A stretch of 64,000 nucleotides of DNA from S5-327 sp965200975 (lineage in GTDB: Bacteria > Chloroflexota > Dehalococcoidia > Lucifugimonadales > Australimonadaceae). The stretch spans positions 558,001-622,000 of the forward strand of contig OZ241740.1 of NCBI GenBank assembly GCA_965200975.1, given 5' to 3'. Below, in pieces: positions 42,597 through 51,257 of the stretch. How positions within the stretch are numbered: position 1 is the stretch's first letter; each line of letters begins with the position of its first letter. Under the pieces are notes generated by a model, which worked only from the letters and a program-made list of their open reading frames with translations, searched no databases and had not been told where the DNA came from. Position numbers and translations under genes: made by a program.

Positions 42597-42694
42597 TGGC
42601 GGGAGTGCGTGGGAGTCGAACCCACCCCGGACCAGGAAGCTGGCCCGGCAACGGTTTTGAAGACCGCGAGACCCACCGGGACCCATCCACTCCC
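42597..42694 (-). tRNA. selC: tRNA-Sec (anticodon TCA)
   Basis: A 98-nucleotide tRNA with encoded CCA. On the minus strand: acceptor 5' GGGAGTGG against GCACTCCC (seven pairs, G-G at the eighth), then a six-pair D stem GGGTCC-CGGT-GGGTCT with a four-base loop, matching the shape of E. coli tRNA-Sec. The anticodon arm GCGGT-CTTCAAA-ACCGT has TCA at positions 34-36. The nine-pair variable arm CCGGGCCAG-CTTC-CTGGTCCGG is very long, and the T arm is GTGGG-TTCGACT-CCCAC. The long variable arm, six-pair D stem and TCA anticodon identify selenocysteine tRNA. Thioredoxin follows upstream on the same strand. Confidence 0.93.
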
Positions 42695-42787
42695 GTTGTG
42701 TTCAGAAGTTCTCCCTGCGCGCGATATCCGCGACGGCGCGCAGGGAGAGAACGCGGACCATTGCCCGGGCCGGCGGGGGAGGCGGCG

Positions 42788-43120
42788 CTACGCCGTTTCG
42801 AGGACTTTGTCGAGCTTCTTCTTGAGCACGGCCTTGGGGACCGCGCCGATGACCTGCTCGGCCACCTTGCCGTCCTTGAAAAGGAGGAGGGTGGGGATGC
42901 TGCGGATGCCGAGCTGCATAGGGGTCTGGGCGTTGGCGTCGACGTCCATCTTGGCGAACGCGAACCTCCCGTCGTACTCGTCGGCAAGCTCCTCGACGAC
43001 GGGAGCGATCATCTTGCAGGGGCCGCACCAGTCGGCCCAGAAGTCGACGAGCACCGGCTGGTCGTTGCCGAGCACGCTCGTTTCGAAGTCCGCATCGGTG
43101 ATTTCTTGCGGCTTTGCCAT
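42788..43120 (-). CDS. trxA: Thioredoxin
   Basis: A 110-residue thioredoxin with the active site WADWCGPCKMIAPVVEEL and conserved IRSIPTLLLFKDG (cis-Pro). It reduces disulfides of ribonucleotide reductase, peroxiredoxins and methionine sulfoxide reductase in the cytoplasm, and would be a natural reductant for the selenocysteine peroxiredoxin at 63349. Both active-site residues are cysteine, not selenocysteine. It sits immediately beside tRNA-Sec, though on the present evidence that is only proximity. Confidence 0.95.
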   Translation of the reverse strand: MAKPQEITDADFETSVLGNDQPVLVDFWADWCGPCKMIAPVVEELADEYDGRFAFAKMDVDANAQTPMQLGIRSIPTLLLFKDGKVAEQVIGAVPKAVLKKKLDKVLETA

Positions 43121-43264
43121 GAGGCCCTCTGATCAGTTGCGAGTTGCGCCTGCTTCGCCGGCGGCGGTACGGCGTCTTTGAACAGTATACCCCGGAGCGC
43201 GCTGATTTGTCCGGGAGAGGAGAGGAGGGGGAGGGAGAGAGGGGGCGGCTGCCCGAGCGGCGCG

Positions 43265-43292
43265 CCGGGAGAGCGTCCGCTTCCCTCCTCGG
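43265..43292 (+). repeat. Diverged copy of the dispersed palindromic repeat
   Basis: CCGGGAGAGCGTCCGCTTCC followed by CTCCTCGG keeps the left arm GGGAGAGCG and part of the right. It lies between trxA and the end of the substrate-binding lipoprotein gene, in a purine-rich stretch. Confidence 0.5.
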
Positions 43293-43304
43293 ACGGCGCG
43301 GGAG

Positions 43305-45164
43305 TCAGGAAGGGTTGGCGACGCGGACGCGCGCCCACAGGTCGCCGGCGCCCATAGGCATATCGGGCGTGAAGTCGCGGACTTTGGGGTCGAACGCCCA
43401 CCGTTCAGCCAGCGACGCCGCCATCACGAAGTAGCCGCGCTCGAGTATGAGGCGCTGCGTAGAGCGGGCGAGCTCCGCGCGCGCAGCAGGGTCGAGCTCG
43501 ACAGCGGCGGCCTCGATGAGGGCGTCGAGTTCAGGGTCGCCGCCGGCGATATTCGCGGCCCCGCGTGAGTGCGCGATGCCGAGCAGGAAACCGTTGGGGG
43601 CGTCGATGGGCGGCATCGGGCCGACGAATGCGTCGAAATCGCGCTCCTGCCATACTCGGCGAAGATAGTTCGCGCGAGTGAGGACGTCGATCCGGACGTC
43701 GAACCCCGCGTCGCGCAGTTGCTGGGCGAGCAGCTGCCCGTGCGCGACGTAGGTCTCGCCGAAGTTCGCGACGGTGAGCGTGAACGGCGGCGCGCCGTCC
43801 GGCGGGGGAGGGCCTGCGAGCAGGGCGCCGATCTCCTCGCCGTCGAGCCTCCAGTCGTCGTTGAGGAGAGGCAGGCCGGCGCCTACGGCGCCGGCGGCGA
43901 ACGTGGCGTCGAGCGCGGCTTGCAGGTCGAGCGCTCCGATCGTGGCGCGGCGCAGTGCGTGGTCGTCGAATGGCGGGCGCCGGCTGTTGAGGCCGAACAG
44001 CACGCCCCTTCCCTGCCGCTCGACTATCGCCGACTGGAAGCCTGCGGCTTCGAGCTCCGGCCACAGTTCGTTGGGGATGTGCGTAGCGTCGACGCGGCCC
44101 TGGCGCAGCAGCTCCGCGGCCACGTAAGCGTTGTTGGCGATGAGGAATTCGATGGTTTCGAGGCGTGCGCCGGAGCGGTGGCCGTCCCACGCGCTGAGCG
44201 TCGCCTGACCGGATGCGCCCTGACTGAACAGCCACGGGCCGGCGCCGACGACGGGCGCGTCGCGCGCGTCGCCGTCCACAAGGGTTTCGAAGGCCATAAC
44301 GACGGCGTAGGGGCTTGCGAGCTTGAGCGGCAGATCGGGGTCGGGATAGCGCAGGTTGAGGCGGACGGAGCGTTCGCCGACAGCCTCGATAGTATCGACC
44401 GAGTCGAGCAACGAGGCGTGCGGGAACCCGGGCGAGCGGAGTCGTTCGAGGCTGAACACGACATCGTGCTTCGAAACAGGCCGCTGCGCGAAGTTTTCGG
44501 CGGGCTGCCACATCGCCGCGGAGTCGAGTTCGAACTCGAATGTGAGCGGGCTGGTGAAGCGCCAGGAGCTGCAGAGGCTGCACTCAACGTCGAGCGACGG
44601 GGAGCCGTGGCCGCCAAGGGTGAACTGCATTACGCGGGCGTGGCTTGGGCCGGGCCCAAAGAGCGTCGCCCACTCGGAGACGACCGTATGCAAGTCCCAG
44701 TGGGGCGCCGCGCCGACGACGGCAACGCGCAGGAGTCCCTCCGCAGGCGTTTGGGGCGTCGGGGATGGCGTGGGCGTGGATGTGGGCGTGGGAGCGGGAG
44801 GGAGCGTAGGGGAGGGCATGGGCGTGAGCGCCGGAGTTGGCGTTGCCGCCGGAGGCGTCGCAGAGGCAGGGAGAGGCGTAGGCGTAGAGGTAGGAGAGGT
44901 AAGGGTAGGAGCGGGAGTGAGCGTAGGAGTAGGGGTAGTGGCGGGAGCAGGCGTCGGGACGCGAGTGGGCGTAGGGACGGGCGAGAGAGTTGGCTCCGCG
45001 GTAGGCGCAGGCGGCGCCGTCGCCGTAGGGGTGAAGGTTGCCGCCGGCGCCGGAGTCGGGGATGGAGTGGGGGACGGAGCGGGGTCTGGCCCGCACCCGT
45101 TGAGCAGGAGGGCGAAGACGAGAGCGGGGAGCAACGCCGCCGCTGCCCGCGGCCGCCGGCGCAA
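43305..45164 (-). CDS. Family 5 (peptide/nickel-type) extracellular solute-binding lipoprotein
   Basis: A 619-residue lipoprotein. The proposed TTG start at 45164 is preceded by AGGA and overlaps the upstream gene's stop region; it gives RRRPRAAAALLPALVFALLL then the lipobox LNGC. About 120 residues of Pro-Thr-rich tether (repeated PTPT, PSPTP and TPTPT) carry a type 5 binding-protein domain: HARVMQFTLGGHGSPSLD, the TFEFELDSAAMWQ entry motif, DVVFSLERLRSP, TLSAWDG, a FGLNSRRPPFDD variant of the peptide-binding loop and YVAHGQLLAQQLRDAGFDV. Such lipoproteins deliver oligopeptides or other solutes to an ABC importer; no permease or ATPase genes are adjacent. The very long PT tether is unusual. 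Confidence 0.78.
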   Translation of the reverse strand: MRRRPRAAAALLPALVFALLLNGCGPDPAPSPTPSPTPAPAATFTPTATAPPAPTAEPTLSPVPTPTRVPTPAPATTPTPTLTPAPTLTSPTSTPTPLPASATPPAATPTPALTPMPSPTLPPAPTPTSTPTPSPTPQTPAEGLLRVAVVGAAPHWDLHTVVSEWATLFGPGPSHARVMQFTLGGHGSPSLDVECSLCSSWRFTSPLTFEFELDSAAMWQPAENFAQRPVSKHDVVFSLERLRSPGFPHASLLDSVDTIEAVGERSVRLNLRYPDPDLPLKLASPYAVVMAFETLVDGDARDAPVVGAGPWLFSQGASGQATLSAWDGHRSGARLETIEFLIANNAYVAAELLRQGRVDATHIPNELWPELEAAGFQSAIVERQGRGVLFGLNSRRPPFDDHALRRATIGALDLQAALDATFAAGAVGAGLPLLNDDWRLDGEEIGALLAGPPPPDGAPPFTLTVANFGETYVAHGQLLAQQLRDAGFDVRIDVLTRANYLRRVWQERDFDAFVGPMPPIDAPNGFLLGIAHSRGAANIAGGDPELDALIEAAAVELDPAARAELARSTQRLILERGYFVMAASLAERWAFDPKVRDFTPDMPMGAGDLWARVRVANPS

Positions 45165-45166
45165 GG

Positions 45167-46285
45167 CTACGCTTCCTGGGCGCTGGGCGAGGCGTCGGGC
45201 GGAGCGGGGCGCAGGACCGGCGCGGCTGCCGGCTCGTTGCCGGGCAGGAGCATTCCGAGACCGAGATGAGCGGCCATGGCGGCGGCGGTGAGAGTAGGGG
45301 GCAGGATGACCATAAGGTGCATAACCACCGCGAAGCTGAAGGCGCTCGCCGGATCGGCGCCGAGGCTGACAAGCATCGTCATAACGGCGAAGTGGTATGC
45401 GCCGATCCCTGCGGGGGCCGAAGGCACAGCGGAGGTGAAGAACGTCGCGGCCACGAGCACGGAGACCATCGCAAACGGATGCTGTTCGACGCCGAGGCTT
45501 CCGGCGACGATCCAGCCTGCGATCCCCAGGGCGAGCCAGTGTGCGACAGTAGCGGCAAAGGCTGCCCAGAGGCGGCCCGGCCTCGCCTTCAGCACAGCGA
45601 CGGCGGCGATGACCTGTTCGAAGAAGCGGAAGCGGCCGGCGAAAGGGATGCACTGGAGGCCGCGCGCGACGGCGACGAACACCAGCGCGCTCACGATGAA
45701 TAGCGTGAATGCGCCGAGCAATTGGATGCTGACCCTTCCGTCGCGCAAGTCCGGGGTGAGGAGAACGCCTGCAGCCATAAGCAGCGCAGTGGTGAAGATG
45801 TCGAGCACGTTGCCGCCGACCAGCGTCGTGAAGGCAGTGGAGAATGGAGCCTTGTAGCGTCGGGTGATGAGCGCGAACTGCACAGGCTCGCTGAGCATGC
45901 GGACGGGCGAGAGATTGTTGATGCCGAGGCCCGTGTTCTGGGTAATGAGAATGTTGCTGAACCGGACGTTCTCGTCGACGAAGAGCACGCGCCAGCGGTA
46001 AGCGCGCAGCAGTATGGCGGCGGCGAGGGGGATTGCCGCGACGAGCGCCGCGCTCACGGGAAGGTTGCGGAACGCGTCCTTCACGTCCTGCAGGGCGATG
46101 CTGCGGGCAATGAGGTACGAGAACGCAAGGCTGGCGGCCAAACCAAGCAGGACGTGAAACCGCTTGCTCTGCGCCAGTCGTGCGGCGGCGTCTAGGTTCC
46201 GGGCCAGGACTTCTCTCATGGTTGCCTGTGTTGTGCGTCGGGCCGGAGGCAGGGTCCTGCTCCGGTCGAGACCGAAGGCTGACAT
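45167..46285 (-). CDS. LPG synthase transmembrane-region/UPF0104 membrane protein
   Basis: A 372-residue integral membrane protein with about eight hydrophobic segments; FHVLLGLAASLAFSYLIARS begins the first, followed by LPVSAALVAAIPLAAAILLRAYRWRVL and TTLVGGNVLDIFTTALLMAAG. The SAVPSAPAGIGAYHFAV turn is typical of the UPF0104/LPG-synthase N-terminal transmembrane domain family. The aminoacyl-transferase domain of MprF is absent, so the protein is more likely a lipid flippase-like membrane protein than a synthase. Start could be at 46285 or at the ATG at 46219 (MREVLARN). It overlaps by spacing with the lipoprotein gene that follows. Confidence 0.75.
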   Translation of the reverse strand: MSAFGLDRSRTLPPARRTTQATMREVLARNLDAAARLAQSKRFHVLLGLAASLAFSYLIARSIALQDVKDAFRNLPVSAALVAAIPLAAAILLRAYRWRVLFVDENVRFSNILITQNTGLGINNLSPVRMLSEPVQFALITRRYKAPFSTAFTTLVGGNVLDIFTTALLMAAGVLLTPDLRDGRVSIQLLGAFTLFIVSALVFVAVARGLQCIPFAGRFRFFEQVIAAVAVLKARPGRLWAAFAATVAHWLALGIAGWIVAGSLGVEQHPFAMVSVLVAATFFTSAVPSAPAGIGAYHFAVMTMLVSLGADPASAFSFAVVMHLMVILPPTLTAAAMAAHLGLGMLLPGNEPAAAPVLRPAPPDASPSAQEA

Positions 46286-46439
46286 TGGCCGTTAGCCCCC
46301 GGTCGTTATGGGTATAGGCATAATACCGGCTCGGCGGCGAAATTACCCCGTGTTTGGGCGCCGGGGTTCGCGCGATTCCGGGCGCTCCCTGCCGCGCCAG
46401 GCGTGCGAGCAGCTCGACGCTATCGGCTAGAATCGCCGC

Positions 46440-47273
46440 ATGGAATTCCCCATCGACGAGTCTCCCCGCGTCGACTATCCACTTGTCGACGGCCACACGC
46501 ACCTCGATCAGTTCGCGCCTGAGCACTTCCCTCGGCTGCTCGCCCGTGCGCGCAGCGCGAACGTGGGGCTGCTGATTTCGGCCGGCACGACGCTGGAGTC
46601 GTGCCGGCGCACGCTCGAGCTTGCGGAGGCTGAGCCGGACGTCTGCGCAGGAGTCGGGCTGCACCCCGCCGATCTGACGGGATGGGTCGATGATGCGGTC
46701 GCCGGCGAGTTGCGGCGTCTGGCGTCCCATCCGCGAGTGGTGGAGTGGAGCGAGACGGGGCTCGACTATATGCCCGGCTCTCCGGAGGGCGATTTGCAGC
46801 GCGACGCCTTTCGCAAGCAGATACGCCTTGCCCGCGAGTTCGGGCTGCCGCTGGTAGTGCACTCGCGCGAGGCGGACGAGGATACGCTGCGTCTGCTGGC
46901 GGAGGAGGGCGCGAGCGAGGTAGGCGGCGCGTGGCACTACTTTCAGGGCGACCTGCGGCTGGCCGAGCGGGCGATGGAGCTTGGCTTCTTGATCTCGCTG
47001 GCCAAACCGTTGCTGCGCTTGCCGGGACTGCAGGAGGCTGCCGCGAGCATCCCTCTCGACCGCATCGTTATCGAGACCGACTCGTACCCGCAGCCGTTCA
47101 AGAAGAACCCCATCCGGCGCACGGAGCCGTGGCATCTTCCTCAAGTCGCCGGAAAGCTTGCCGAACTGAAGGGGACGGACATCGAAAGCGTCGCGGCTGC
47201 AACGACAGGGAACTACCTCCGTATGCTCGGCGGACGCGTCGCGCTTGACGCGCTCCGCTCCGGCGCGGGCTGA
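46440..47273 (+). CDS. TatD-family metal-dependent hydrolase/deoxyribonuclease
   Basis: A 277-residue TIM-barrel protein: LVDGHTHLDQFAPEHF holds the H-x-H metal motif, GVGLHPAD the next barrel turn, LVVHSREADEDTLRLL the third His, AWHYFQGDL a fourth, and IVIETDSYPQPFKKNP the last Asp with the TatD-specific ETDSPY-like stretch. TatD enzymes act on DNA (3'-5' exonuclease, AP/aldehyde repair) or D-tyrosyl substrates. The usual EIGLDY motif is replaced by VEWSETGLDYM. It is divergent from the membrane-protein gene and convergent with the CoA transferase gene, six bases apart. Confidence 0.85.
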   Translation: MEFPIDESPRVDYPLVDGHTHLDQFAPEHFPRLLARARSANVGLLISAGTTLESCRRTLELAEAEPDVCAGVGLHPADLTGWVDDAVAGELRRLASHPRVVEWSETGLDYMPGSPEGDLQRDAFRKQIRLAREFGLPLVVHSREADEDTLRLLAEEGASEVGGAWHYFQGDLRLAERAMELGFLISLAKPLLRLPGLQEAAASIPLDRIVIETDSYPQPFKKNPIRRTEPWHLPQVAGKLAELKGTDIESVAAATTGNYLRMLGGRVALDALRSGAG

Positions 47274-47279
47274 CCAGAG

Positions 47280-48485
47280 CTAGGCGACGGCGCCGGCATT
47301 CCGGAGCGCGGCGGTCTCGTCCGGGCTCAAGCCTGCCTCTGCGAGGATGGCGTCGGTGTGTTCGCCGAGTTCCGGGGCGCCCGTATGCACTCCGCCGGGA
47401 GTGCGCGAGTGTTTGACGGGCGTATTGGTGAAGGCGACCGGGCCGGCGGATGGAGACTCCGCCTCAATGAACATTCCGCGAAAGCTTAGTTGCGGGTCTG
47501 CGGCGACTTGGGCGACATTCTGCACTGGTCCGACGGCGATCCCGGCAGGGCCGAGCAGTTCGACCCACTCGGCAGTCGTACGCTGGGCGAGCGCGGACTC
47601 GAGGCGCGGGCGCAGTTCGCCGTAGTTCACGCGGCGGAGCCACCCGGACGCGAACCGTTCGTCTTCCGCGAGTTCGGGCTTGCCGATGAGGCGCGCAAAC
47701 CTCCCCCAGTGACCGTCGGGGCCGTCGGACACGGCGATGGCGATGTAGCCGTCCAGCGTTTGCAGCGCCTGAACGGGAGCTACGACCGGGTGGCGAGTGC
47801 CAAGGCGTTCCGGCATTTCGCCGAGGGCGAAGAAGCGCATAAGCGGGTTTTCGAGGAGCGCCGCCTGACAATCGAGCATGGAGATGTCGATGTGCTGACC
47901 AGCGCCTGAGCGGTCGCGCTCGACGATAGCGGAGAGCACACCGACGGTAGTGAAGAGCGCTGCGGCGATGTCGCCCATGCTGACGCCGGGGCGGACGGGC
48001 CCGCCGCCTTCCTCGCCGGTGACGCTGAGCATGCCGCCCATCGCCTGCACGATGACGTCGAGTGCGGCGCGTTTCGCGTAGGGGCCGGTCTGGCCGAACC
48101 CGGAGACCGAGGCCATGATGAGCCTCGGATTGCGCCTGCTGAGCGCGGGATAGTCCACGCCAAGGTTCGCCATCGTCCCCGGGCGGAAGTTTTCGACGAC
48201 AACGTCGGTGCCGTCGACGAGGCGGTGGAAGGCGTCCTTGCCCATGGGGTTCTTGAGGTCGACGACGATGCTTCGCTTGCCGCGGTTGACGCTGGTGAAG
48301 TAGGTGCTTCGCTGAGCGCCGTCGCGGCCGGTAAAGAACGGCCCGTTGCGCCGCGCCTGGTCGCCGGCGGGCTCTTCCACCTTGACGACGTCGGCGCCCA
48401 GGTCGGCGAGGATCATCGTGCAGTAGGGCCCCGCAAGAATGCGGGTGAGATCGACGACGCGGATTCCTTGCAAGGGACCAGCCAT
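47280..48485 (-). CDS. CaiB/BaiF-family (class III) CoA transferase
   Basis: A 401-residue CoA transferase from the ATG at 48485, with AGGAGG just upstream. PLQGIRVVDLTRILAGPYCT and MILADLGADVVKVEEPAGDQ are the CoA-binding N-terminus, DLKNPMGKDAF then VVENFRPG with the nucleophilic Asp downstream in GVDYP, and the C-terminal GVHTGAPELGEHTDAIL. These enzymes move CoA between organic acids, priming carnitine, succinate-type or aromatic acids for catabolism. The divergent aldo-keto reductase gene might act on the same compound. Confidence 0.9.
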   Translation of the reverse strand: MAGPLQGIRVVDLTRILAGPYCTMILADLGADVVKVEEPAGDQARRNGPFFTGRDGAQRSTYFTSVNRGKRSIVVDLKNPMGKDAFHRLVDGTDVVVENFRPGTMANLGVDYPALSRRNPRLIMASVSGFGQTGPYAKRAALDVIVQAMGGMLSVTGEEGGGPVRPGVSMGDIAAALFTTVGVLSAIVERDRSGAGQHIDISMLDCQAALLENPLMRFFALGEMPERLGTRHPVVAPVQALQTLDGYIAIAVSDGPDGHWGRFARLIGKPELAEDERFASGWLRRVNYGELRPRLESALAQRTTAEWVELLGPAGIAVGPVQNVAQVAADPQLSFRGMFIEAESPSAGPVAFTNTPVKHSRTPGGVHTGAPELGEHTDAILAEAGLSPDETAALRNAGAVA

Positions 48486-48516
48486 AGCGCGCCTCCTGCG
48501 GCGGATGAGCGAGGGA

Positions 48517-48583
48517 TGAACCAGCGCAGACGCCCTCGCCCTGCCGCTATTGTGAGTCAACCCATCGGCGCTGAACAGTTACA
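48517..48583. repeat. Tail segment of the dispersed repeat
   Basis: CCAGCGCAGACGCCCTCGCC then CTGCCGCTATTGTGAGTCAA and GGCGCTGAACAGTT match the repeat tail found at 63201-63276 almost base for base, without a palindromic core nearby. It occupies the gap between divergent CoA transferase and aldo-keto reductase genes. Confidence 0.65.
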
Positions 48584-48677
48584 GGGCGGGGGCGAGGATT
48601 GTATCGCCGCCGCGGTAGAATATGCCCTACGGATTCGGGCAAGGGACGGACAAGCGGAGCGAGGCAAAGGAGGAGGC

Positions 48678-49682
48678 GTGCGCTACAGGCAACTCGGCCA
48701 GACAGACCTGCAGCTATCGGAGGTGGGGTTCGGCGTTTGGAGCGTCAGCACCGGCTGGTGGGGCAAGGTCGATAAGGCGGACGCCGTGCGGCTCCTTCGG
48801 GAAGCCAATGAGTTGGGAGTCAACTTCTTCGACACCGCCGACACGTACGGGGAAGGCTACGGCGAGGAGCTGCTCCGGGAAGCGTTCCCGAAAGGCCGCT
48901 CGTCGGTGGTGATCGGAACCAAGTTCGGCTACGACCTCGACGCCCCAAGGCTCGGCCATCACAAAGAGCGTCCGCAGCGATGGGATGCGGAGTTCGTGCG
49001 GGCGGCCATCGAGAAGAGTCTGCGCCGGCTGGGCACGGACTACGTGGACTTGTACCAGCTTCACAATCCCCGGCTTGCAGCCATTCGCGACGATGAACTC
49101 GCCGACTTGCTCGAGGCGCTCGTGAAGGAGGGCAAAGTGCGCTGGTGGGGGACGGCGCTCGGCCCGGACATCGGCTGGCGCGACGAGGGCGACGCTTCGA
49201 TGGCCGAACGCCGGGTCGCCAGCATGCAGATCATCTATTCGATAATCGAGCAGCAGCCGGCCCGCTACTTCTTCCCCACTGCGCGGGAGCATGGCGTGGG
49301 GCTGCTCGCGCGCGTGCCGCACGCTTCGGAGATTCTCACGGACGATTTTGCGGACAAGGCGCGCGTCGAATTCGAACCAGGCGACCATCGCGCGCACCGT
49401 CATCGGGAGTGGCTCGACAAGGCGTTCCGCAAACGCGAGCAGGTGCTCTTCGCCGCGGGCGGGGACACGGGCCGCACGCTGGCCCAGGCGGCGATACAGT
49501 TCTGCCTGACGGAGCCGAACATCGCTTCGGTGCTGCCGAACATCGTACGCCGCGATCAGCTCGTCGAGTTCACCGCTGGTTCGGAAGCCGCGCCGCTGAC
49601 CGGGGAAGAGGCCGCGGAACTGACGCGGCTGTACGACGAAGAGTTCGCGGCGCTGGAGGAGATACAGCCGGAGCGCCGGTAG
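48678..49682 (+). CDS. Aldo/keto reductase
   Basis: A 334-residue barrel enzyme with a GTG start at 48678, preceded by AAAGGAGGAGG. The catalytic tetrad is visible as D in FFDTADTYGEG, Y in TYGEG, K in VIGTKFGYD and H in LYQLHNPRL. The N-terminus RYRQLGQTDLQLSEVGFGVW is typical of the YajO/general-stress AKR group. These reduce aldehydes and ketones with NADPH. It is divergent from the CoA transferase gene and convergent with fabI, whose stop is 6 bases away. Confidence 0.9.
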   Translation: MRYRQLGQTDLQLSEVGFGVWSVSTGWWGKVDKADAVRLLREANELGVNFFDTADTYGEGYGEELLREAFPKGRSSVVIGTKFGYDLDAPRLGHHKERPQRWDAEFVRAAIEKSLRRLGTDYVDLYQLHNPRLAAIRDDELADLLEALVKEGKVRWWGTALGPDIGWRDEGDASMAERRVASMQIIYSIIEQQPARYFFPTAREHGVGLLARVPHASEILTDDFADKARVEFEPGDHRAHRHREWLDKAFRKREQVLFAAGGDTGRTLAQAAIQFCLTEPNIASVLPNIVRRDQLVEFTAGSEAAPLTGEEAAELTRLYDEEFAALEEIQPERR

Positions 49683-49688
49683 CGCTCG

Positions 49689-50462
49689 CTACACGCCCAT
49701 CACGTTGTAGCCGGCGTCGACGTACAGGATGTGGCCGGTGATGCCGGAGGCGAGCGGGCTGGCGAGGAAGAGCGCGGCGGCGCCGACTTCTTCCTGCCGG
49801 ATGTTGCGTTTAAGGGGCGCGCGCTGCGCATGGATCTCGTGCATGCCCAGGAAGCCGGATATGCCGCGGGCGGCCAGCGTGTTGAGCGGCCCCGCCGATA
49901 TCGCGTTCACGCGTATCCCCTGCGGGCCGTACTCCGCAGCGAGCTGCTTCACCTCGTTCTCGAGCGCAGCCTTGGCGACGCCCATAATGTTGTAGCCGGG
50001 GTAGACCTTGTCCGCAGCGTGGAACGTTAGCGTGAGAATGCCGCCGCCGTTGGGCATACGCGACGCAGCGGCGCGCGCTATGGGCAAGAGCGAGTAGGCG
50101 CTGACCTCCAGAGCTGTTCGGAAGCCCTCGGCGCCGGTGGCCGAGAAGGCGCCCTCGAGGTCTTCCTTGTTGGCGAAAGCGACGCTGTGGACGGCGGCGA
50201 CAAGCGGAGCGTTCGCTGAGGCGGCGTCGATCGCCGTTTCGACGGACGTTTCGTCGAGGACGTCGCACTCGACTGCGCGGGCGCCGTCGAGCTCCTTGAC
50301 GAGGGGCAGCACCGAGCGCCCCATGCGCTCGTTCTGGTAGGTCACGGTGAGGTCGGCGCCGGCTGCGTGCAGCTGCTGGGCGATGGCCCATGCGATGCTG
50401 CGCTGATTGGCGACCCCAAAAACGACGGCGCTTCCGCCGGCCAGGTTGATTTCGACTGCCAT
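49689..50462 (-). CDS. fabI: Enoyl-[acyl-carrier-protein] reductase [NADH]
   Basis: A 257-residue SDR of the FabI type, catalysing the last reduction in the fatty-acid elongation cycle. FGVANQRSIAWAIAQQLHAA is the FabI-specific coenzyme motif (VAN..SIA), VHSVAFANKEDLEGAF the loop containing the substrate region, and YPGYNIMGVAKAALE holds the Y-x6-K active site that distinguishes FabI from classical SDRs. RVNAISAGPLNTLAARGISG is also typical. The EVE-domain gene ends 8 bases upstream of its start, so they are probably co-transcribed. Confidence 0.94.
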   Translation of the reverse strand: MAVEINLAGGSAVVFGVANQRSIAWAIAQQLHAAGADLTVTYQNERMGRSVLPLVKELDGARAVECDVLDETSVETAIDAASANAPLVAAVHSVAFANKEDLEGAFSATGAEGFRTALEVSAYSLLPIARAAASRMPNGGGILTLTFHAADKVYPGYNIMGVAKAALENEVKQLAAEYGPQGIRVNAISAGPLNTLAARGISGFLGMHEIHAQRAPLKRNIRQEEVGAAALFLASPLASGITGHILYVDAGYNVMGV

Positions 50463-50470
50463 TCGCCTCC

Positions 50471-51001
50471 TCAGTTCCTGCCGGAGTGCAGCGCCTCGCG
50501 GGAGCGCGGCCCGTGGCGCGGGTCGGGCATGAGGACGACGCTGGGCCGCCGCCGTCCCCGGCGCATCTCCCGCTCGAGGAGCTGGAAGTCTTTCTTGGGG
50601 ACGAGGTGGAGGAGTCCCTGAAAGGCGAGAGGCCACTCTTCGGGGGGCCACTTCTTCACGAACTCCATACGCGGAGCTATCAGGCGGGCGTCGATCTCGT
50701 GCTCCCTGTCGAGCACCACGTCGGGGTTGGTGTGGACGCGCCACGCGTAGGTTTCGTTGGGGTCGACCGAGGGCCACACCTGCGAGGAGTCTTCGAAGTA
50801 CGGGCCGGAGACGGTCGCTGCGGCGCCGAACACCATGCGGCCGGTGATGTAGAAGAGCACGCGGTCGCCGAGCTCCATACGCTGGACGCGCTTGCGCTGC
50901 TGCTTGCCCATGCCGAGCACGGAGAAGTTTCGCTCGACGCACACGTCGTAATAGTCGGGGTGTACGGCCACCATCCAGTAGTTGCGGGGAACTCGCGCCA
51001 T
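50471..51001 (-). CDS. EVE-domain (PUA-like) protein
   Basis: A 176-residue protein built on the EVE fold: YWMVAVHPDYYDVCVERN, then GDRVLFYITGRMVFGAAATV, and WRVHTNPDVVLDREHEIDAR. EVE domains are relatives of YTH/PUA domains that recognise modified bases and often accompany restriction or RNA-modification genes. The C-terminal REMRRGRRRPSVVLMPDP is basic and could bind nucleic acid. The partner is not clear; it sits ahead of fabI in one transcript. Confidence 0.75.
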   Translation of the reverse strand: MARVPRNYWMVAVHPDYYDVCVERNFSVLGMGKQQRKRVQRMELGDRVLFYITGRMVFGAAATVSGPYFEDSSQVWPSVDPNETYAWRVHTNPDVVLDREHEIDARLIAPRMEFVKKWPPEEWPLAFQGLLHLVPKKDFQLLEREMRRGRRRPSVVLMPDPRHGPRSREALHSGRN

Positions 51002-51061
51002 AGGTCAATAGTACCACGGGCGCTTCCGCCTTCCGTCGCGCAGGCGCGGCTGGGAGATCGT

Positions 51062-51120
51062 GCGACTGCTCCTGGCGCGCTGCTGGGAGAGCGTTCGCTC
51101 CCCCAGATCCTGGGGGCTCT
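51062..51120 (+). repeat. Dispersed palindromic repeat
   Basis: The core at 51083-51106 has arms CTGGGAGAGCG and CGCTCCCCCAG around TT, preceded by GGCGCGCTG and followed by ATCCTGGGGG. It is nearly identical to the 7651 and 17484 copies and lies between the EVE gene and the metE promoter. Confidence 0.85.
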
Positions 51121-51145
51121 GAACAGCTATGCGAGGGGCGCGGCA

Positions 51146-51174
51146 TTGAAGCGGAGAGGGTTGGACTGTACAAT
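51146..51174 (+). promoter_or_regulatory. Probable metE promoter
   Basis: TTGAAG (51146-51151), 17 bases, TACAAT (51169-51174), with about 80 bases of leader before the TTG start of metE. The leader contains a short hairpin (CGCCC-TCCGTT-GGGCG). No SAM or cobalamin riboswitch was recognised. Confidence 0.6.
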
Positions 51175-51257
51175 GAGCGCCTGTGTCGGGAGCGCTCTGC
51201 CCCTGTCGTTTATTGCGCCCTCCGTTGGGCGACTGTTCACCGTAGAGGAGAGGCGTT

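Noticed and set aside
45165..47144. Upstream extension of the lipoprotein frame across the membrane protein and TatD
   Set aside because: The extension lies over two clear genes, and a lipoprotein signal with TTG start at 45164 gives a sensible beginning.
51175..51257. SAM or cobalamin riboswitch ahead of metE
   Set aside because: The leader is only about 80 bases and shows just a 5-bp hairpin; no conserved riboswitch core was recognised.
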